A stretch of DNA of 64,000 nt from Ferrimonas aestuarii (GTDB taxonomy: Bacteria > Pseudomonadota > Gammaproteobacteria > Enterobacterales > Shewanellaceae): contig NZ_SWCJ01000018.1 in NCBI RefSeq assembly GCF_005116665.1, forward strand, positions 38,791 through 102,790, given 5' to 3'. Shown in pieces: positions 26,159 to 36,600 of the stretch. Position 1 is the first letter of the stretch; each line of letters begins with the position of its first letter. The notes beneath the pieces were generated by a model. The model searched no databases and was not told the DNA's origin. It saw nothing but the letters and a program-made list of their open reading frames with translations. The position numbers and the translations under genes are program-made.

Positions 26159-26281
26159 TGTCCGATATCCTAAGCCGGTGTCCGCTCACCTTGAAAAAGT
26201 GTCCGCTGCGGACACTCTGACCATGCCAAAAATCATAAATCATTGAATATAATAAAAATAATTTCTGGCACGCTTACTGCT
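26159..26281 (+). promoter_or_regulatory. Sigma-54 promoter with phased upstream activator boxes
   Basis: TGGCACGCTTACTGCT at 26266-26281 has GG and GC separated by exactly 10 bases, the -24/-12 spacing of RpoN promoters, with the -12 element CTGCT against consensus TTGCT. Upstream are three TGTCCG boxes starting at 26159, 26179 and 26200, about two helical turns apart. The last forms a palindrome AGTGTCCGC (26198-26206) and GCGGACACT (26208-26216). This fits an enhancer for the NtrC-type regulator encoded at the end of the same operon. Binding by that regulator is inference. Confidence 0.72.
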
Positions 26282-26333
26282 AAATAACCGTTAATCGTAA
26301 GTTATCAGTTACACATGGACAGTAGGCGTCATT

Positions 26334-27596
26334 ATGATTCGAAACACCACTGAGCAGGATGTCATCAAACCCAAATCCAAAAAGAGAGGAACTTGGGTCA
26401 AAGGGGCACTGGGCCTCAGCGCCTTAATCGCCAGTTTAAGCTGGGGAGGCCACCTACTCAGCCAACCCCAAAACAGCATCGCCGCCAGTGGCGTGCAAAC
26501 CGCCATGGTCGAGCGCGGCTCACTCACGCGGGAGATCAATACCCGAGGCAAGATCATCGCCGCCAATGCCCCCATGGTGTACGCCACCAGCGAAGGCTTG
26601 GTGGAACTGTTTGCCCAACCCGGAGATCAGGTGGAACAAAACCAGCTGCTGATCCGCATCGACAGCCCGGAGCTTACCTCCCAATACGACCAAGCCAAAG
26701 CGGAGCTGGAACGCCTACAGATGAGCCTTGAAGGCGAACGTCTCGATGCCCGCCGACAGCAGTTGGAGCTCAAGCGCCGACTGGATCAAGCTCAAGTGAC
26801 TCTGGAAGCCGCCGAGCGAGAGCACCGACGGGCCAATGAAGCGATCAAACAATCCTTGATCAGCGACATCGATTTTGAACAAGCCAAGGATGAGTTTGCC
26901 AGTGCCAAGCTTGATTTCAGTCACGCCAAAGAGGAGGTCGAACTGGCTCGAGACACCTTGGAGTTTGAGGAGCGTAGCCTAAGACTGCAGCTTCAGCAGC
27001 AACAGCTGAAACTTGCTGAGCTCAAGCGAAAAGTGGACAAACTGAACGTTACCGCTCCCATCTCCGGCATGGTGGGCAACACCTTAGTAGATAACCGCCA
27101 GCAGGTCAGTCGCAATCAAGCGTTGATGTCGGTCGTCAGCCTTAAAGACTATCAGGCCGAGTTGGAAGTCCCGGAGATCTACGCCGACGAACTGGGACTG
27201 GCGATGCCGGTAACCTTAGAAGTGGCTGGCACCACGCTCACCGGCCAGATTGGGGGCATCTCACCAGAGGTGCTCAACAACCAAGTGAAAGTGCGAGTAC
27301 GCTTCCCCTTTGAGGCGAATCTAGGGCTACGCCAAAACCAGAGACTGAACGCCCAGATCCACCTGCAGCGGCTGGAAAACGTCATCAAGATACGACGGGG
27401 CGCTTTTGTACAAAGCGGTGGCGGTCGTTTCGGGTACCGAATTAACGACAATCTGGCCACCAAGATCCCCCTCGACCTTGGAGCCAGAAGCCTCACCCAC
27501 ATCCAGATTGTTTCCGGTGCCAAGCCCGGCGATACCCTGATCATTTCCGATTTAGCTCCCATGCAGCAACAGGATCAGCTGCTGATTAACGACTAA
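26334..27596 (+). CDS. HlyD/MacA-family periplasmic adaptor
   Basis: A 420-aa membrane-fusion protein. A single N-terminal helix (GALGLSALIASLSWGGHLL) anchors it. A lipoyl/barrel-sandwich half (ATSEGLVELFAQPGDQVEQN) is followed by a long coiled-coil hairpin at about residues 120-235 rich in Glu/Arg/Leu, then the second lipoyl half (NVTAPISGMVGN) and a beta-barrel. It links an inner-membrane ABC pump to an outer-membrane channel, absent from this operon. It is the first gene after the sigma-54 promoter, 10 bases before the ATPase gene. Confidence 0.85.
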   Translation: MIRNTTEQDVIKPKSKKRGTWVKGALGLSALIASLSWGGHLLSQPQNSIAASGVQTAMVERGSLTREINTRGKIIAANAPMVYATSEGLVELFAQPGDQVEQNQLLIRIDSPELTSQYDQAKAELERLQMSLEGERLDARRQQLELKRRLDQAQVTLEAAEREHRRANEAIKQSLISDIDFEQAKDEFASAKLDFSHAKEEVELARDTLEFEERSLRLQLQQQQLKLAELKRKVDKLNVTAPISGMVGNTLVDNRQQVSRNQALMSVVSLKDYQAELEVPEIYADELGLAMPVTLEVAGTTLTGQIGGISPEVLNNQVKVRVRFPFEANLGLRQNQRLNAQIHLQRLENVIKIRRGAFVQSGGGRFGYRINDNLATKIPLDLGARSLTHIQIVSGAKPGDTLIISDLAPMQQQDQLLIND

Positions 27597-27606
27597 GGAG
27601 ACCCCA

Positions 27607-28311
27607 ATGTTATCCATGAACCAGATTGGTAAAGTGTTCCAAACCGAACTGATTGAAACCCACGCCCTACGCGGCCTAAACCTTGAGGTCAATGACGGTG
27701 AGTTTGTGGCCGTCACCGGCCCATCGGGCTCAGGTAAAACCACCTTTTTGAACATTGCCGGTCTGCTTGAGCCCGCCAGCAGCGGCGAGTATTTTCTTGA
27801 CGGCGAGCAGGTTGCTAGCCTCAACGACTATGAGCGTTCACGCCTTAGAAACGAGAAGATCGGTTTTATCTTTCAGGGGTTCAATTTGATTCCCGACCTT
27901 AACCTGTTCGACAACGTCGATGTGCCCCTGCGCTATCGAGGCTTTAACGCCCGTGAACGCAAGCGCCGCATTGAAGAGGCTTTGGAGCTAGTGGGGCTTT
28001 CTGCGCGCCTAAAACACCTGCCGTCTCAGCTCTCTGGTGGACAACAGCAGCGCGTGGCCATCGCCCGCGCCTTAGCTGGCGAGCCCCGCTTTTTGCTGGC
28101 CGATGAGCCAACCGGAAACTTGGACTCTTTGATGGCCCGGCAAGTTATGGAGCTACTGGAGCAGATCAATCGCAATGGCACCACCATCATCATGGTGACT
28201 CACGACAACGAACTGGCCGCTCGGGCGCAGCGCAACATCCACATTGTCGATGGTCAGGTTTGCGATCTTGCCATGGTTGCCAACACCGAACCTCAGCGGG
28301 CTCACGCCTAA
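27607..28311 (+). CDS. MacB/LolD-type ABC transporter ATP-binding protein
   Basis: A 234-aa ATPase with Walker A GPSGSGKTT, Q-loop IFQGFNLIP, signature LSGGQQQRVAIARAL, Walker B LLADEPTGNLDS and H-loop MVTHDNE. This is the class that drives FtsX-type permeases (LolCDE, MacB, FtsEX). AAGGAG lies before ATG 27607. Its permeases are separate polypeptides encoded by the next two genes. Confidence 0.92.
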   Translation: MLSMNQIGKVFQTELIETHALRGLNLEVNDGEFVAVTGPSGSGKTTFLNIAGLLEPASSGEYFLDGEQVASLNDYERSRLRNEKIGFIFQGFNLIPDLNLFDNVDVPLRYRGFNARERKRRIEEALELVGLSARLKHLPSQLSGGQQQRVAIARALAGEPRFLLADEPTGNLDSLMARQVMELLEQINRNGTTIIMVTHDNELAARAQRNIHIVDGQVCDLAMVANTEPQRAHA

Positions 28312-28331
28312 CCGCCGCCAAGGAGAACCCT

Positions 28332-29645
28332 ATGTTGCTCTACTACACCAAATTGGCGCTGCTGGCGCTAAGGCAAAACCCGGTCATGTCGGCACTAATG
28401 GTGCTGGCGATGGCCATTGGCATCGGCGTGGCTGGCACCACCTTGACCGTTTATATGGCGATGGATCATAACCCCATGGCTCATAAAAACGATCGCTTGT
28501 ATAAGGTACAACTTAAAACCGCCCACGACGATTTCAGCCCCGGTACGGTCGATGATCTACCGAAGCAGTTAAGCTACCCCGATGCCATGAATCTATTGGA
28601 AATGGGGGGCGGGATTCGCCAAGTGGCCATGTACCGAACCGGATTTATTGTTAAACCCGAATCGGACACCATCATCCCATTTAGCGTCTTAGGCCGAGCC
28701 ACTAGCCGCGACTTTTTTGCCATGTTCGATGTGCCTTTTATCTATGGCGACACCTGGAGTATGGCAACCGATGACGGCGGCGTTAATGAAGTCGTTATCG
28801 ACAAGCGCCTTAACGACAAGCTGTTTAATGGCACAAACTCCGTCGGCAAAACCATCGATGCCAGCAGCGTGATCTACACCATTGTTGGCGTAATCGAAAC
28901 CTTTACCCCCACGCCCTTGGTGTACGACCTCAATAACGGCTCCATTCACCAAGGTGAACAGATCTTTCTTCCCATCGCCTTAGCCCCCACCAATAAGATG
29001 CCCATTTGGGGCAATACCAATGGCTGGAAGCGTGAACCGAGTAAATCCTTTGAAGATCGCCTCAACTCCGAACGTTACTGGGTGCAGTATTGGGTTGAGT
29101 TCGCCTCCCAAGCGGACATCGCTCCCTATCAGCAACAGCTAGACAATTATGTGGCGCAGCAGAAAGAGTTGGGCCGTATGCCGTCGGACACCGCTTACGG
29201 CAAACTAAGAAGTGTTGGCGAATGGCTGGTCTATCGAGGGGTGGTTGATGACGATACCAAGGTGATTGTGGCGTTAGCCTTTATGTTTCTCGGCGTGTGC
29301 TTGGTCAATATGGTCGGCCTGCTGCTGGCGAAGTTCCTACGCCGTGCCCCTCATGTAGGCGTTCGCCGTGCCTTAGGCGCAAGCCAAGGGCAGATCTTCC
29401 TGCAACACCTAGTGGAAGTGGCGGTGATCGGCCTCTTAGGCGGCCTGTTGGGGCTGGTGTTTGCCGCCATCGGCCTGCATGGCATTCAAGGCCTGTATCA
29501 AAACTACAGCGCCATCACCGAGTTCCATCCACAAATGTGGGCCCTGCTGCTGGGGATCTCCGCGGTTGCTGCTCTGCTTGCTGGCATTTTGCCAGCGTGG
29601 CGCATCTGCCAAAGCTCACTGTCCCATCACCTGAAGATTCAATAG
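28332..29645 (+). CDS. FtsX/MacB-type ABC permease, subunit 1
   Basis: A 437-aa inner-membrane protein starting at ATG 28332, where AAGGAG is 6 bases upstream; the longer frame from 28260 overlaps the ATPase gene and is rejected. One N-terminal helix (NPVMSALMVLAMAIGIGVAG) is followed by a large extracytoplasmic MacB_PCD-like domain and three C-terminal helices with the FtsX signature RRAPHVGVRRALGASQGQIF. It presumably pairs with the next permease as a heterodimer. Confidence 0.85.
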   Translation: MLLYYTKLALLALRQNPVMSALMVLAMAIGIGVAGTTLTVYMAMDHNPMAHKNDRLYKVQLKTAHDDFSPGTVDDLPKQLSYPDAMNLLEMGGGIRQVAMYRTGFIVKPESDTIIPFSVLGRATSRDFFAMFDVPFIYGDTWSMATDDGGVNEVVIDKRLNDKLFNGTNSVGKTIDASSVIYTIVGVIETFTPTPLVYDLNNGSIHQGEQIFLPIALAPTNKMPIWGNTNGWKREPSKSFEDRLNSERYWVQYWVEFASQADIAPYQQQLDNYVAQQKELGRMPSDTAYGKLRSVGEWLVYRGVVDDDTKVIVALAFMFLGVCLVNMVGLLLAKFLRRAPHVGVRRALGASQGQIFLQHLVEVAVIGLLGGLLGLVFAAIGLHGIQGLYQNYSAITEFHPQMWALLLGISAVAALLAGILPAWRICQSSLSHHLKIQ

Positions 29646-29655
29646 GAGGCTAATT

Positions 29656-30849
29656 ATGCTAGAACTTCGCCCGATGCTATCGGCCATGCTTCGCAACAAA
29701 GTTGGCCCGATCCTAATCATACTACAACTGGCACTCACCTTGGCCATTGTCGCCAACGCCGCGTTCATCATCGTTGAACGGTTGGCATTGATGAAACTGC
29801 CTAGCGGCGTCGCTGAGTCCGAGGTGTTGAGCTTTACCGTGATTGAGAACGATCCCAGCATCAATATCGGCAACCAGCGGCGAGCGGACATTGAATCCCT
29901 CAAAGCCATTCCCGGAGTCATCAGTGCTTCAGCGGTGAATCAAATCCCCTTGAGCGACAGTGGCAACTCAAGCTCATTGATGCGCTCAGAGGAAGCCCAC
30001 GAGACCGAAGCCAATGTGGCCCACTACTGGGGCGACATCAATCAGGTAAGCGCCCTTGGGCTTAAGATCATTGAAGGCAGAGACTTTACTAGCGACGACT
30101 TTGTGGATGAAGGGTTTCCCACCAGCCTTATCATCTCCAAGGCCACCGCAGATTGGTTCTTCCCAAATGGCTCCGCCATCGGTAATACCCTCTACACCAG
30201 TGGTCGAACCCTAACGGTGGTTGGTGTGGTAGAGCGGCTGCAATCACCTTGGAAAGAGCACCGAAATACCTTTATGAGCTTGATGTTACCAATGGAGATG
30301 GACACCGAAAAGTTGACCCGTTTCGTGGTTCGAGCCGAAGCCAATCAGAGGGAGGCGGTGCTGGCTCAGCTCTCAGAAGTGATGCTGAAAAGGGTTCGCA
30401 ACCGAGTCGTAAATCAGTTCGAAACCTTCGACATGACCCGAAAAGAAGCGTACGCAGCGGATAATGGCATGGCCAAGGTACTCATGGCGATCATTGTGCT
30501 GCTGCTAATTGTCACCGCATTGGGCGTCGTTGGCTTGGCAAGCTACAGTGTCAATCAGCGCCGCAAGCAGGTCGGCACTCGCCGAGCCCTAGGGGCAACC
30601 CATTGGCAAATATTGCGTTTCTTCCTGTTGGAAAACGCCATGCTCTGTCTCGGCGGCATCACCATAGGTTGTATCGCGGCATTGAGCCTAAGTCGCTGGC
30701 TAGCAAGCCACTATCAGGTAACCAGCCTCCCCCTAAGCTACTTAGTTATCACCGCATTGGGCCTGCTGGTTTTGGGGCAACTGGCGGTGGCCTCTCCAGC
30801 CATCAGAGCCAGTCGAATCTCCCCAGCCTTGGCCACACGCAGCATCTAA
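29656..30849 (+). CDS. FtsX/MacB-type ABC permease, subunit 2
   Basis: A 397-aa permease, 10 bases after subunit 1 and preceded by TAGGAGG. Same topology: one N-terminal helix (PILIILQLALTLAIVANAAF), a periplasmic domain of ~230 residues and three C-terminal helices with RRKQVGTRRALGATHWQIL. Sequence is clearly diverged from subunit 1, so the pump is likely a heterodimeric permease with one ATPase type. Cargo may be a peptide, toxin, antibiotic or lipid; none can be inferred directly. Confidence 0.85.
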   Translation: MLELRPMLSAMLRNKVGPILIILQLALTLAIVANAAFIIVERLALMKLPSGVAESEVLSFTVIENDPSINIGNQRRADIESLKAIPGVISASAVNQIPLSDSGNSSSLMRSEEAHETEANVAHYWGDINQVSALGLKIIEGRDFTSDDFVDEGFPTSLIISKATADWFFPNGSAIGNTLYTSGRTLTVVGVVERLQSPWKEHRNTFMSLMLPMEMDTEKLTRFVVRAEANQREAVLAQLSEVMLKRVRNRVVNQFETFDMTRKEAYAADNGMAKVLMAIIVLLLIVTALGVVGLASYSVNQRRKQVGTRRALGATHWQILRFFLLENAMLCLGGITIGCIAALSLSRWLASHYQVTSLPLSYLVITALGLLVLGQLAVASPAIRASRISPALATRSI

Positions 30850-30894
30850 AGGACTCACATCCCAAGAATTAAGATGCTGAAATAACGAAACAAA

Positions 30895-30916
30895 GGAGTT
30901 ACCTTAGGGTAACTCC
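30895..30916 (+). terminator. Intra-operon hairpin between permease and regulator
   Basis: Stem GGAGTTACC (30895-30903) with GGTAACTCC (30908-30916) and a 4-base loop, in the 88-base gap before the response regulator gene. Without a T-run it is more likely an attenuator or mRNA stabiliser than a full terminator, separating pump and regulator expression. Confidence 0.45.
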
Positions 30917-30937
30917 CACTTTAAAGACAGGACGACT

Positions 30938-32317
30938 GTGGAGCAGATTCTTATTGTCGACGACAACCCCGCCATCGTCGATGCCCTCACCCTCTTATTG
31001 GAACTGGCGGACTACCAATGCCTGAGCGCCTTGTCACCGGAGCAGGCACTCAACCAGTTAGAGCACAACGAAGTGGCGCTGGTCATTCAAGATATGAATT
31101 TCAGCAGCGACACCACCAGTGGCGAAGAAGGCAAAGCCCTATTTTATCAGCTGCGCCAACGACAGCCGGATCTGCCGGTAATTCTGCTAACGGCCTGGAC
31201 CGAGGTATCCATGGCGGTAGAACTGGTCAAAGCCGGTGCGGCGGATTACTTAGGTAAACCTTGGGATGACGACAAACTGCTGACCAGTGTTGCCAACCTG
31301 ATGGCTCTGTCTCAGTCTCGTCAGGCGCTAAAACATCAACGCTATCGCCAACAAGCTCTGAGAGATCAGCTAGAGCAGCATCAGTTGTGCGGCACCATTT
31401 TTGCCAGTACTCAGATGGAGCAGCTTATCCACACGGCCATTCAAGTGGCGAAATCGGATCTGCCAGTGATGATCACAGGCCCCAATGGCGCAGGCAAAGA
31501 GAAAATTGCCGAGATCATCCACGCCAACTCAAGCCTCAACCACCACCCCTTCATTAAGGTTAATGTGGGCGCTCTGCCTGCAGATTTGATGGAAGCCGAA
31601 CTGTTTGGTGCTGAGGTCGGCGCCTATACCGGCGCCACAAAGACCCGCATTGGCCGTTTCGAAGCCGCCGATGGCGGCACCCTATTTCTGGATGAGCTGG
31701 GCACCCTGCCCCTCTCCGGTCAGGTAAAACTGCTTCGGGTACTGCAATCGGGCGAATTTGAACGTCTAGGCAGCAGCCAAACCCGAAAGGTCTGCGTTCG
31801 GGTACTCAGCGCCACCAATGCGGATCTCACCCAAGCGATGGCAGATGGCGAATTTCGCGAAGACCTTTACTATCGCCTCAACGTCATCCCACTGGAGCTT
31901 CCCCCTCTCGCTGAGCGCAGTGACGACATTTTGCCCCTAGCCCGCCACTTTTTGACCACGACCGGAGCTCTGCTCACGGCACAGGCTGAGCAGGCGCTGC
32001 TCAGTCACAGCTGGCCGGGCAATGTGCGAGAGCTAGAAAACACCATGGCCAGAGCCACTCTGCTCAGTGGGGGCGACAACATCGAACCCAAGCATTTGGC
32101 GTTGCCCCAGGCCAAAGCCCCATGCTCCAATCCGCCTCATCCCCCATGCACAGAGAAGACAACTTCGACTCAACTCCCGAATAGAGAACCCAGTAAGCTG
32201 GAGATCATTCAGGCGTTGAGTAACCAACAAGGGATCATCGCCCGTGCAGCAAAGTCTTTAGGATTGAGCCGTCAAGCGCTGTATCGGCGCATGGAAAAAT
32301 TGGGCATTGAGCGATGA
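30938..32317 (+). CDS. NtrC-family sigma-54-dependent response regulator
   Basis: A 459-aa regulator with GTG start and AGGA upstream. Receiver: IVDDNPAIVDAL, phospho-acceptor in VIQDMNFSSD, LTAWTEV and LGKPWDD. AAA+ domain: Walker A is the variant GPNGAGKEK, the sigma-54 contact loop reads GAYTGA (Tyr for Phe), Walker B GTLFLDELG, and arginine region FREDLYYRLNVIPLEL. The C-terminal Fis-type HTH (IIARAAKSLGLSRQALYRRM) binds DNA. It most plausibly activates the promoter at 26266, making the locus autoregulated. Its ATGA end overlaps the kinase gene by 4 bases. Confidence 0.9.
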   Translation: MEQILIVDDNPAIVDALTLLLELADYQCLSALSPEQALNQLEHNEVALVIQDMNFSSDTTSGEEGKALFYQLRQRQPDLPVILLTAWTEVSMAVELVKAGAADYLGKPWDDDKLLTSVANLMALSQSRQALKHQRYRQQALRDQLEQHQLCGTIFASTQMEQLIHTAIQVAKSDLPVMITGPNGAGKEKIAEIIHANSSLNHHPFIKVNVGALPADLMEAELFGAEVGAYTGATKTRIGRFEAADGGTLFLDELGTLPLSGQVKLLRVLQSGEFERLGSSQTRKVCVRVLSATNADLTQAMADGEFREDLYYRLNVIPLELPPLAERSDDILPLARHFLTTTGALLTAQAEQALLSHSWPGNVRELENTMARATLLSGGDNIEPKHLALPQAKAPCSNPPHPPCTEKTTSTQLPNREPSKLEIIQALSNQQGIIARAAKSLGLSRQALYRRMEKLGIER

Positions 32318-33618
32318 ACGGCTGGCGCTTTTGGCTACCGAGAACCCTAGTGGCAGCCGTCATTATTAGCACGGTCGTGATTGCCACCTTCTCTTTAGGG
32401 CAACTGTTGGCTCTGCCCTCATGGGCTCTGTGGCTCACCACCGTACTGGTGGCGACCCTAACCTGCGCCTTGAGCCTTAATGCACTGATCGCCCCCATCA
32501 CCCAAGGGTTATCTGGGCTGGAAACTGGACTGTTAAACCTTGGTGATAACGACTATGCCAACAGTCTCACTGAAACCGGGCCAGCCCCCATCAAAGCGCT
32601 CTTAATCAGCTACAACCGCACCGCCGAAAAGCTAAGGGAGCAGCGCTACCACCTGCATCAGCGCGAGCTACTGCTGGACAAAGTGGTACAGAACTCGCCC
32701 ATGCTGGTGCTGTTGTGCGACCAGCGTCAGCGAGTGGTGTTTGCCAATCATCGCTGTGAGCTAATGCTGGGCCAGCCGACCTTGGCGGGCAAAAAACTGG
32801 ATCATGCCTTGGCCGAGGTCTCAACTGAAATGGCGCAGATGCTCACCCAAACCCAAGATGGTCTGTTCCAACTGACGGAGCTTGGTCAGAGTTATCATAA
32901 GATCAGTGGCGAATTTCAGATCCATGGCCAAGCCCATCGGCTGATTCTGGCCCGAGAGATCACCCGAGAGATGGCGCGTCAGGAAGCCGCCGCGTGGAAA
33001 AAGGTCATTCGAGTCATCAGCCATGAGCTCAACAATGCTCTAGCCCCCATCAGCTCCATGAGCCACAGTGGCCGCAAACTGATTGGCAGTGACGCCGATC
33101 CTCGTCTGGCTCGCGTGTTTGATAACATCGAAGCCCGCTGCAAAGATCTCAATGGCTTTATTCAAGGCTACGCCAGCTTTGCCAAGCTCCCCAGCCCTCG
33201 CATCGGCAATCACAACTTAGCTGAGCTCATCACCCCATTAGCCGAGCACTTTCCTCTGACTTGGGAGCTGACCACCTCGTGGGGCCAATTTGATCGGGGT
33301 CAACTGGAGCGAGTGCTGATTAACCTAATGAAAAATGCCACCGAAGCTGGCGCCAATCAGTTGCACCTCAAGGTAGAAAGCCAAGGGGATGCTCTCATTT
33401 GGCAGTTGCAAGACAACGGCTCTGGCATGAGTGACACCGTCATGCAGCAGGCGCTGCTGCCCTTCTACTCCACCAAAAAAGAGGGCACCGGATTGGGCCT
33501 CGCCCTGTGCAAAGAGATCATCGAAGCACACCACGGCCAGATGCGGCTACAACACCGAGAGCAAGGTGGCATGCGAGTAAGTTGGTCTCTGCCCTATCAC
33601 CCTCAGCCACAAGCTTAA
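32314..33618 (+). CDS. Sensor histidine kinase, partner of the sigma-54 regulator
   Basis: A 434-aa membrane kinase with two N-terminal helices (LVAAVIISTVVIATFSLGQL and LWLTTVLVATLTCALSLNAL) and almost no periplasmic loop, so it probably senses a membrane or cytoplasmic cue. A PAS-like region (NSPMLVLLCDQRQRVVFANH) precedes the H-box VISHELNNALAPI. N-box NLMKNATEAG, G1 QDNGSGM and G2 EGTGLGLALCKEI are intact. It is coupled to the regulator by an ATGA overlap and ends the export operon. Confidence 0.9.
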   Translation: MNGWRFWLPRTLVAAVIISTVVIATFSLGQLLALPSWALWLTTVLVATLTCALSLNALIAPITQGLSGLETGLLNLGDNDYANSLTETGPAPIKALLISYNRTAEKLREQRYHLHQRELLLDKVVQNSPMLVLLCDQRQRVVFANHRCELMLGQPTLAGKKLDHALAEVSTEMAQMLTQTQDGLFQLTELGQSYHKISGEFQIHGQAHRLILAREITREMARQEAAAWKKVIRVISHELNNALAPISSMSHSGRKLIGSDADPRLARVFDNIEARCKDLNGFIQGYASFAKLPSPRIGNHNLAELITPLAEHFPLTWELTTSWGQFDRGQLERVLINLMKNATEAGANQLHLKVESQGDALIWQLQDNGSGMSDTVMQQALLPFYSTKKEGTGLGLALCKEIIEAHHGQMRLQHREQGGMRVSWSLPYHPQPQA

Positions 33619-33620
33619 AC

Positions 33621-33651
33621 GCAGAGCGCCGCCCAATGGGCGGCGCTCTGC
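33621..33651. terminator. Bidirectional terminator between export operon and RND pump
   Basis: Perfect 14-bp stem GCAGAGCGCCGCCC (33621-33634) and GGGCGGCGCTCTGC (33638-33651) with loop AAT, between converging operons. Confidence 0.75.
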
Positions 33652-33686
33652 TTGTACGGTGTCAAAGTTCAAAGTCGTCTAATTCG

Positions 33687-36600
33687 TTATTGCTGCTCCT
33701 CTGAGTCTTTGGTCAATTTAACGTAAAACAGTGGTGTAAATAGCAGGCCGAACAGGGTTACCCCGATCATGCCGTAGAACACCGCAACGCCCATGGCTTG
33801 ACGCATCTCAGCGCCTGCACCAGTAGCCAGTGCCAGCGGCACTACCCCAGCCGTAAAGGCGATGGAGGTCATCAAAATGGGCCTGAAACGCAGTCGACAG
33901 GCATCTAAAATGGCCGAAACGCGGTCCATTCCCTGTTGTTGCAACTCTCGGGCAAACTCCACCATCAAGATGGCGTTTTTCGCTGCTAGAGCCACCAATA
34001 CAATTAACGCAATGCGGGTGAAAATGTTGTTATCACCGCCGACAATCCACACCCCTGCCAGTGCTGACAGCAGCGTCATCGGAACAATCAAGATGATCAC
34101 TAGCGGCAGAGACCAGCTCTCGTAGGTCGCCGCCAGCACCAGAAATACCAAGGCCACCACCAGCGGGAACACGTACAACATGGTGTTGCCTGCCAAAATC
34201 TGCTGATAGGTCACCTCAGTCCACTCAAAGCTGATGCCATCAGGCAGGGTTTGCGCCAGCACCTCTTCGATGGCAACTTGCGCCTGATCTGAGCTGTATC
34301 CCGGCGCAGGACCACCGTTTAGCTCGGCGGTCACATAGCCGTTGTAGTGCATCACTCGATCAGGACCTGTGGTTGGCTCTACGCTCACCATGGCTCCGAG
34401 CGGCACCATATTGCCAGCCGCGTTACGTACCTTCATGCGCAGAATCTGCTCAGGGTCGAGTCTAAACTCAGCATCGGCCTGTGCATTCACCTGAAAGGTG
34501 CGCCCATAGGCATTAAAGTCGTTGATGTAACGAGAGCCTAAGTAGGTCTGCAGCGTGCCAAAGATCTGCTCTAGCGGTACGCCTTGCAGCAAGGCTTGCT
34601 CACGGTCGATGTTAATGTTCATCTGCGGCACCTGAATGCGGAAACTTGAGAACAGTCCGGTCAGTTCAGGGCGCTCGTTGGCCGCCTTAATGGTGGCATC
34701 CAGCGAGTCAAACAGGGCTTCAAAGCCTAAGTTGCGGCGATCTTCAATCTGCAACTTAAAGCCACCGGTGGTGCCCAACCCCAGAATGGGTGGTGGTGGG
34801 AATACCGCCACGAAAGCCTGATCAATCACGCTAAAGCGCTTGTTGAGCTCTGCAGTAATCGCTGGGCCGGAAAGCTCAGGCGCCTTACGATTGGCAAAGT
34901 CATCTAAGGTCACAAACACGATGCCGGCGTTACTGGCATTCGTAAAACCATTCACCGACAACCCAGGGAAAGCGATGGTGTGTGCCACCCCTGGGGTATT
35001 CAGGGAGATCTGCTCCATTTCACGGATCACCGCATCGGTACGATCCAAACTGGCGGCATCGGGCAGCTGCGCAATGGCCACTAAGTACTGCTTATCTTGA
35101 GTCGGCACAAAACCACCAGGCACCATATTGAACAACTGGCCAGTGGAACCAAGCAGTACCGCATACACCGCCAGTACTACGGCAGAGATGCGCAGAATGC
35201 GTTTTACTAGGTTGGTGTATCCGTTCGACAGGGCATCAAAGCCACGGTTAAAGGGCGCAAACACGGTTTTGCCTAAAATGCGATCTAACACTCGAGTGAG
35301 TAGATCCGGCTTGGCACCATGGGGTTTTAACAGCAGCGAAGCCATTGCCGGAGACAGCGTTAGCGAACAGAAAGCCGAGATCAGCGTCGAAATGGTAATG
35401 GTCAGAGCAAACTGCTTATAGAACTGACCTGACAAGCCCTCAATAAAGGCGGTCGGAATGAACACCGCACACAACACCAAAGAGATCGCAATAATGAGGC
35501 CGGTAACCTCGGTCATCGCTTTTTTGGTGGCTTCCACCGGCGACAGACCATCACCTATGTTACGCTCTACGTTCTCCACCACCACGATGGCATCATCCAC
35601 CACAATGCCGATGGCAAGCACCAAGCCAAACAGCGACAAGGTGTTGATAGACAGCCCCATCATCTGCATGGCAGCAAAAGTACCAATAAGCGATACCGGC
35701 AGCGCCACCAGCGGAATAATCGCCGCGCGCCAGCTCTGCAGGAACAGAATCACCACGATAACCACCAAGGCAACCGCTTCCAGCAAGGTGCTGATCACCG
35801 CATCAATGGAGGCTCGCACAAACTGGGTTGGGTCGTAGAAGATGCCGTAGGTCACCCCTTCAGGGAAATCTTTGGCCAAATCGTCCATCACCTCACGCAC
35901 CTGAGCCGACAGCTCAAGGGCGTTAGCACCGGGGCGCTGATTGATAGGCATGGCAACGGCGGTTTGACCATCGAGCATGGCGCGCAGGGCGTAGCTCTGC
36001 TCACCCAACTCGATACGAGCCACGTCACTCAAATAGGTCACCGCGCCCTGCTCACCCACTTTCACCACGATGCGCTCAAACTCTTCAACGCTGCTCAACC
36101 TGCCTTTGACGTTCAGCAGTACCTGAAACTTGCTCTCCTCAAGCGTCGGCTGCCCGCCTAAGGAACCCGCCGCCACCTGACGGTTTTGGTTCTGCACCGC
36201 AGCCACCACGTCATCGGCCGTTAGGTTACGGGCCGCCAACTCATCTGGGTTTAGCCACAGGCGCATGGAGTATTTGTCACCACCATAGATGCTGATCTGG
36301 CCCACTCCAGGCAGACGTGCCAGCTGGTTTTTGATGTTCATGTCGGCGTAGTTGGCCAAAAAGGCGATGGACTGGCTGTTGTCCGGCGAATAGAGGTGGA
36401 CCACCATGGTCAGATCTGGCGATGCCTTTTGGGCCACTACCCCGAGGCGCTGAACCTCTTCAGGCAAGCGTGGCAGTGCGGCGTTCACCCGGTTTTGCAC
36501 CTGCACCTGAGCTCGGTCAATGTCGGTACCAAGGGCAAAGGTCACGGTGAGCGTTAGCCGGCCATCGGCGGTGGCTTGGGAAGACATATACAGCATCTCC

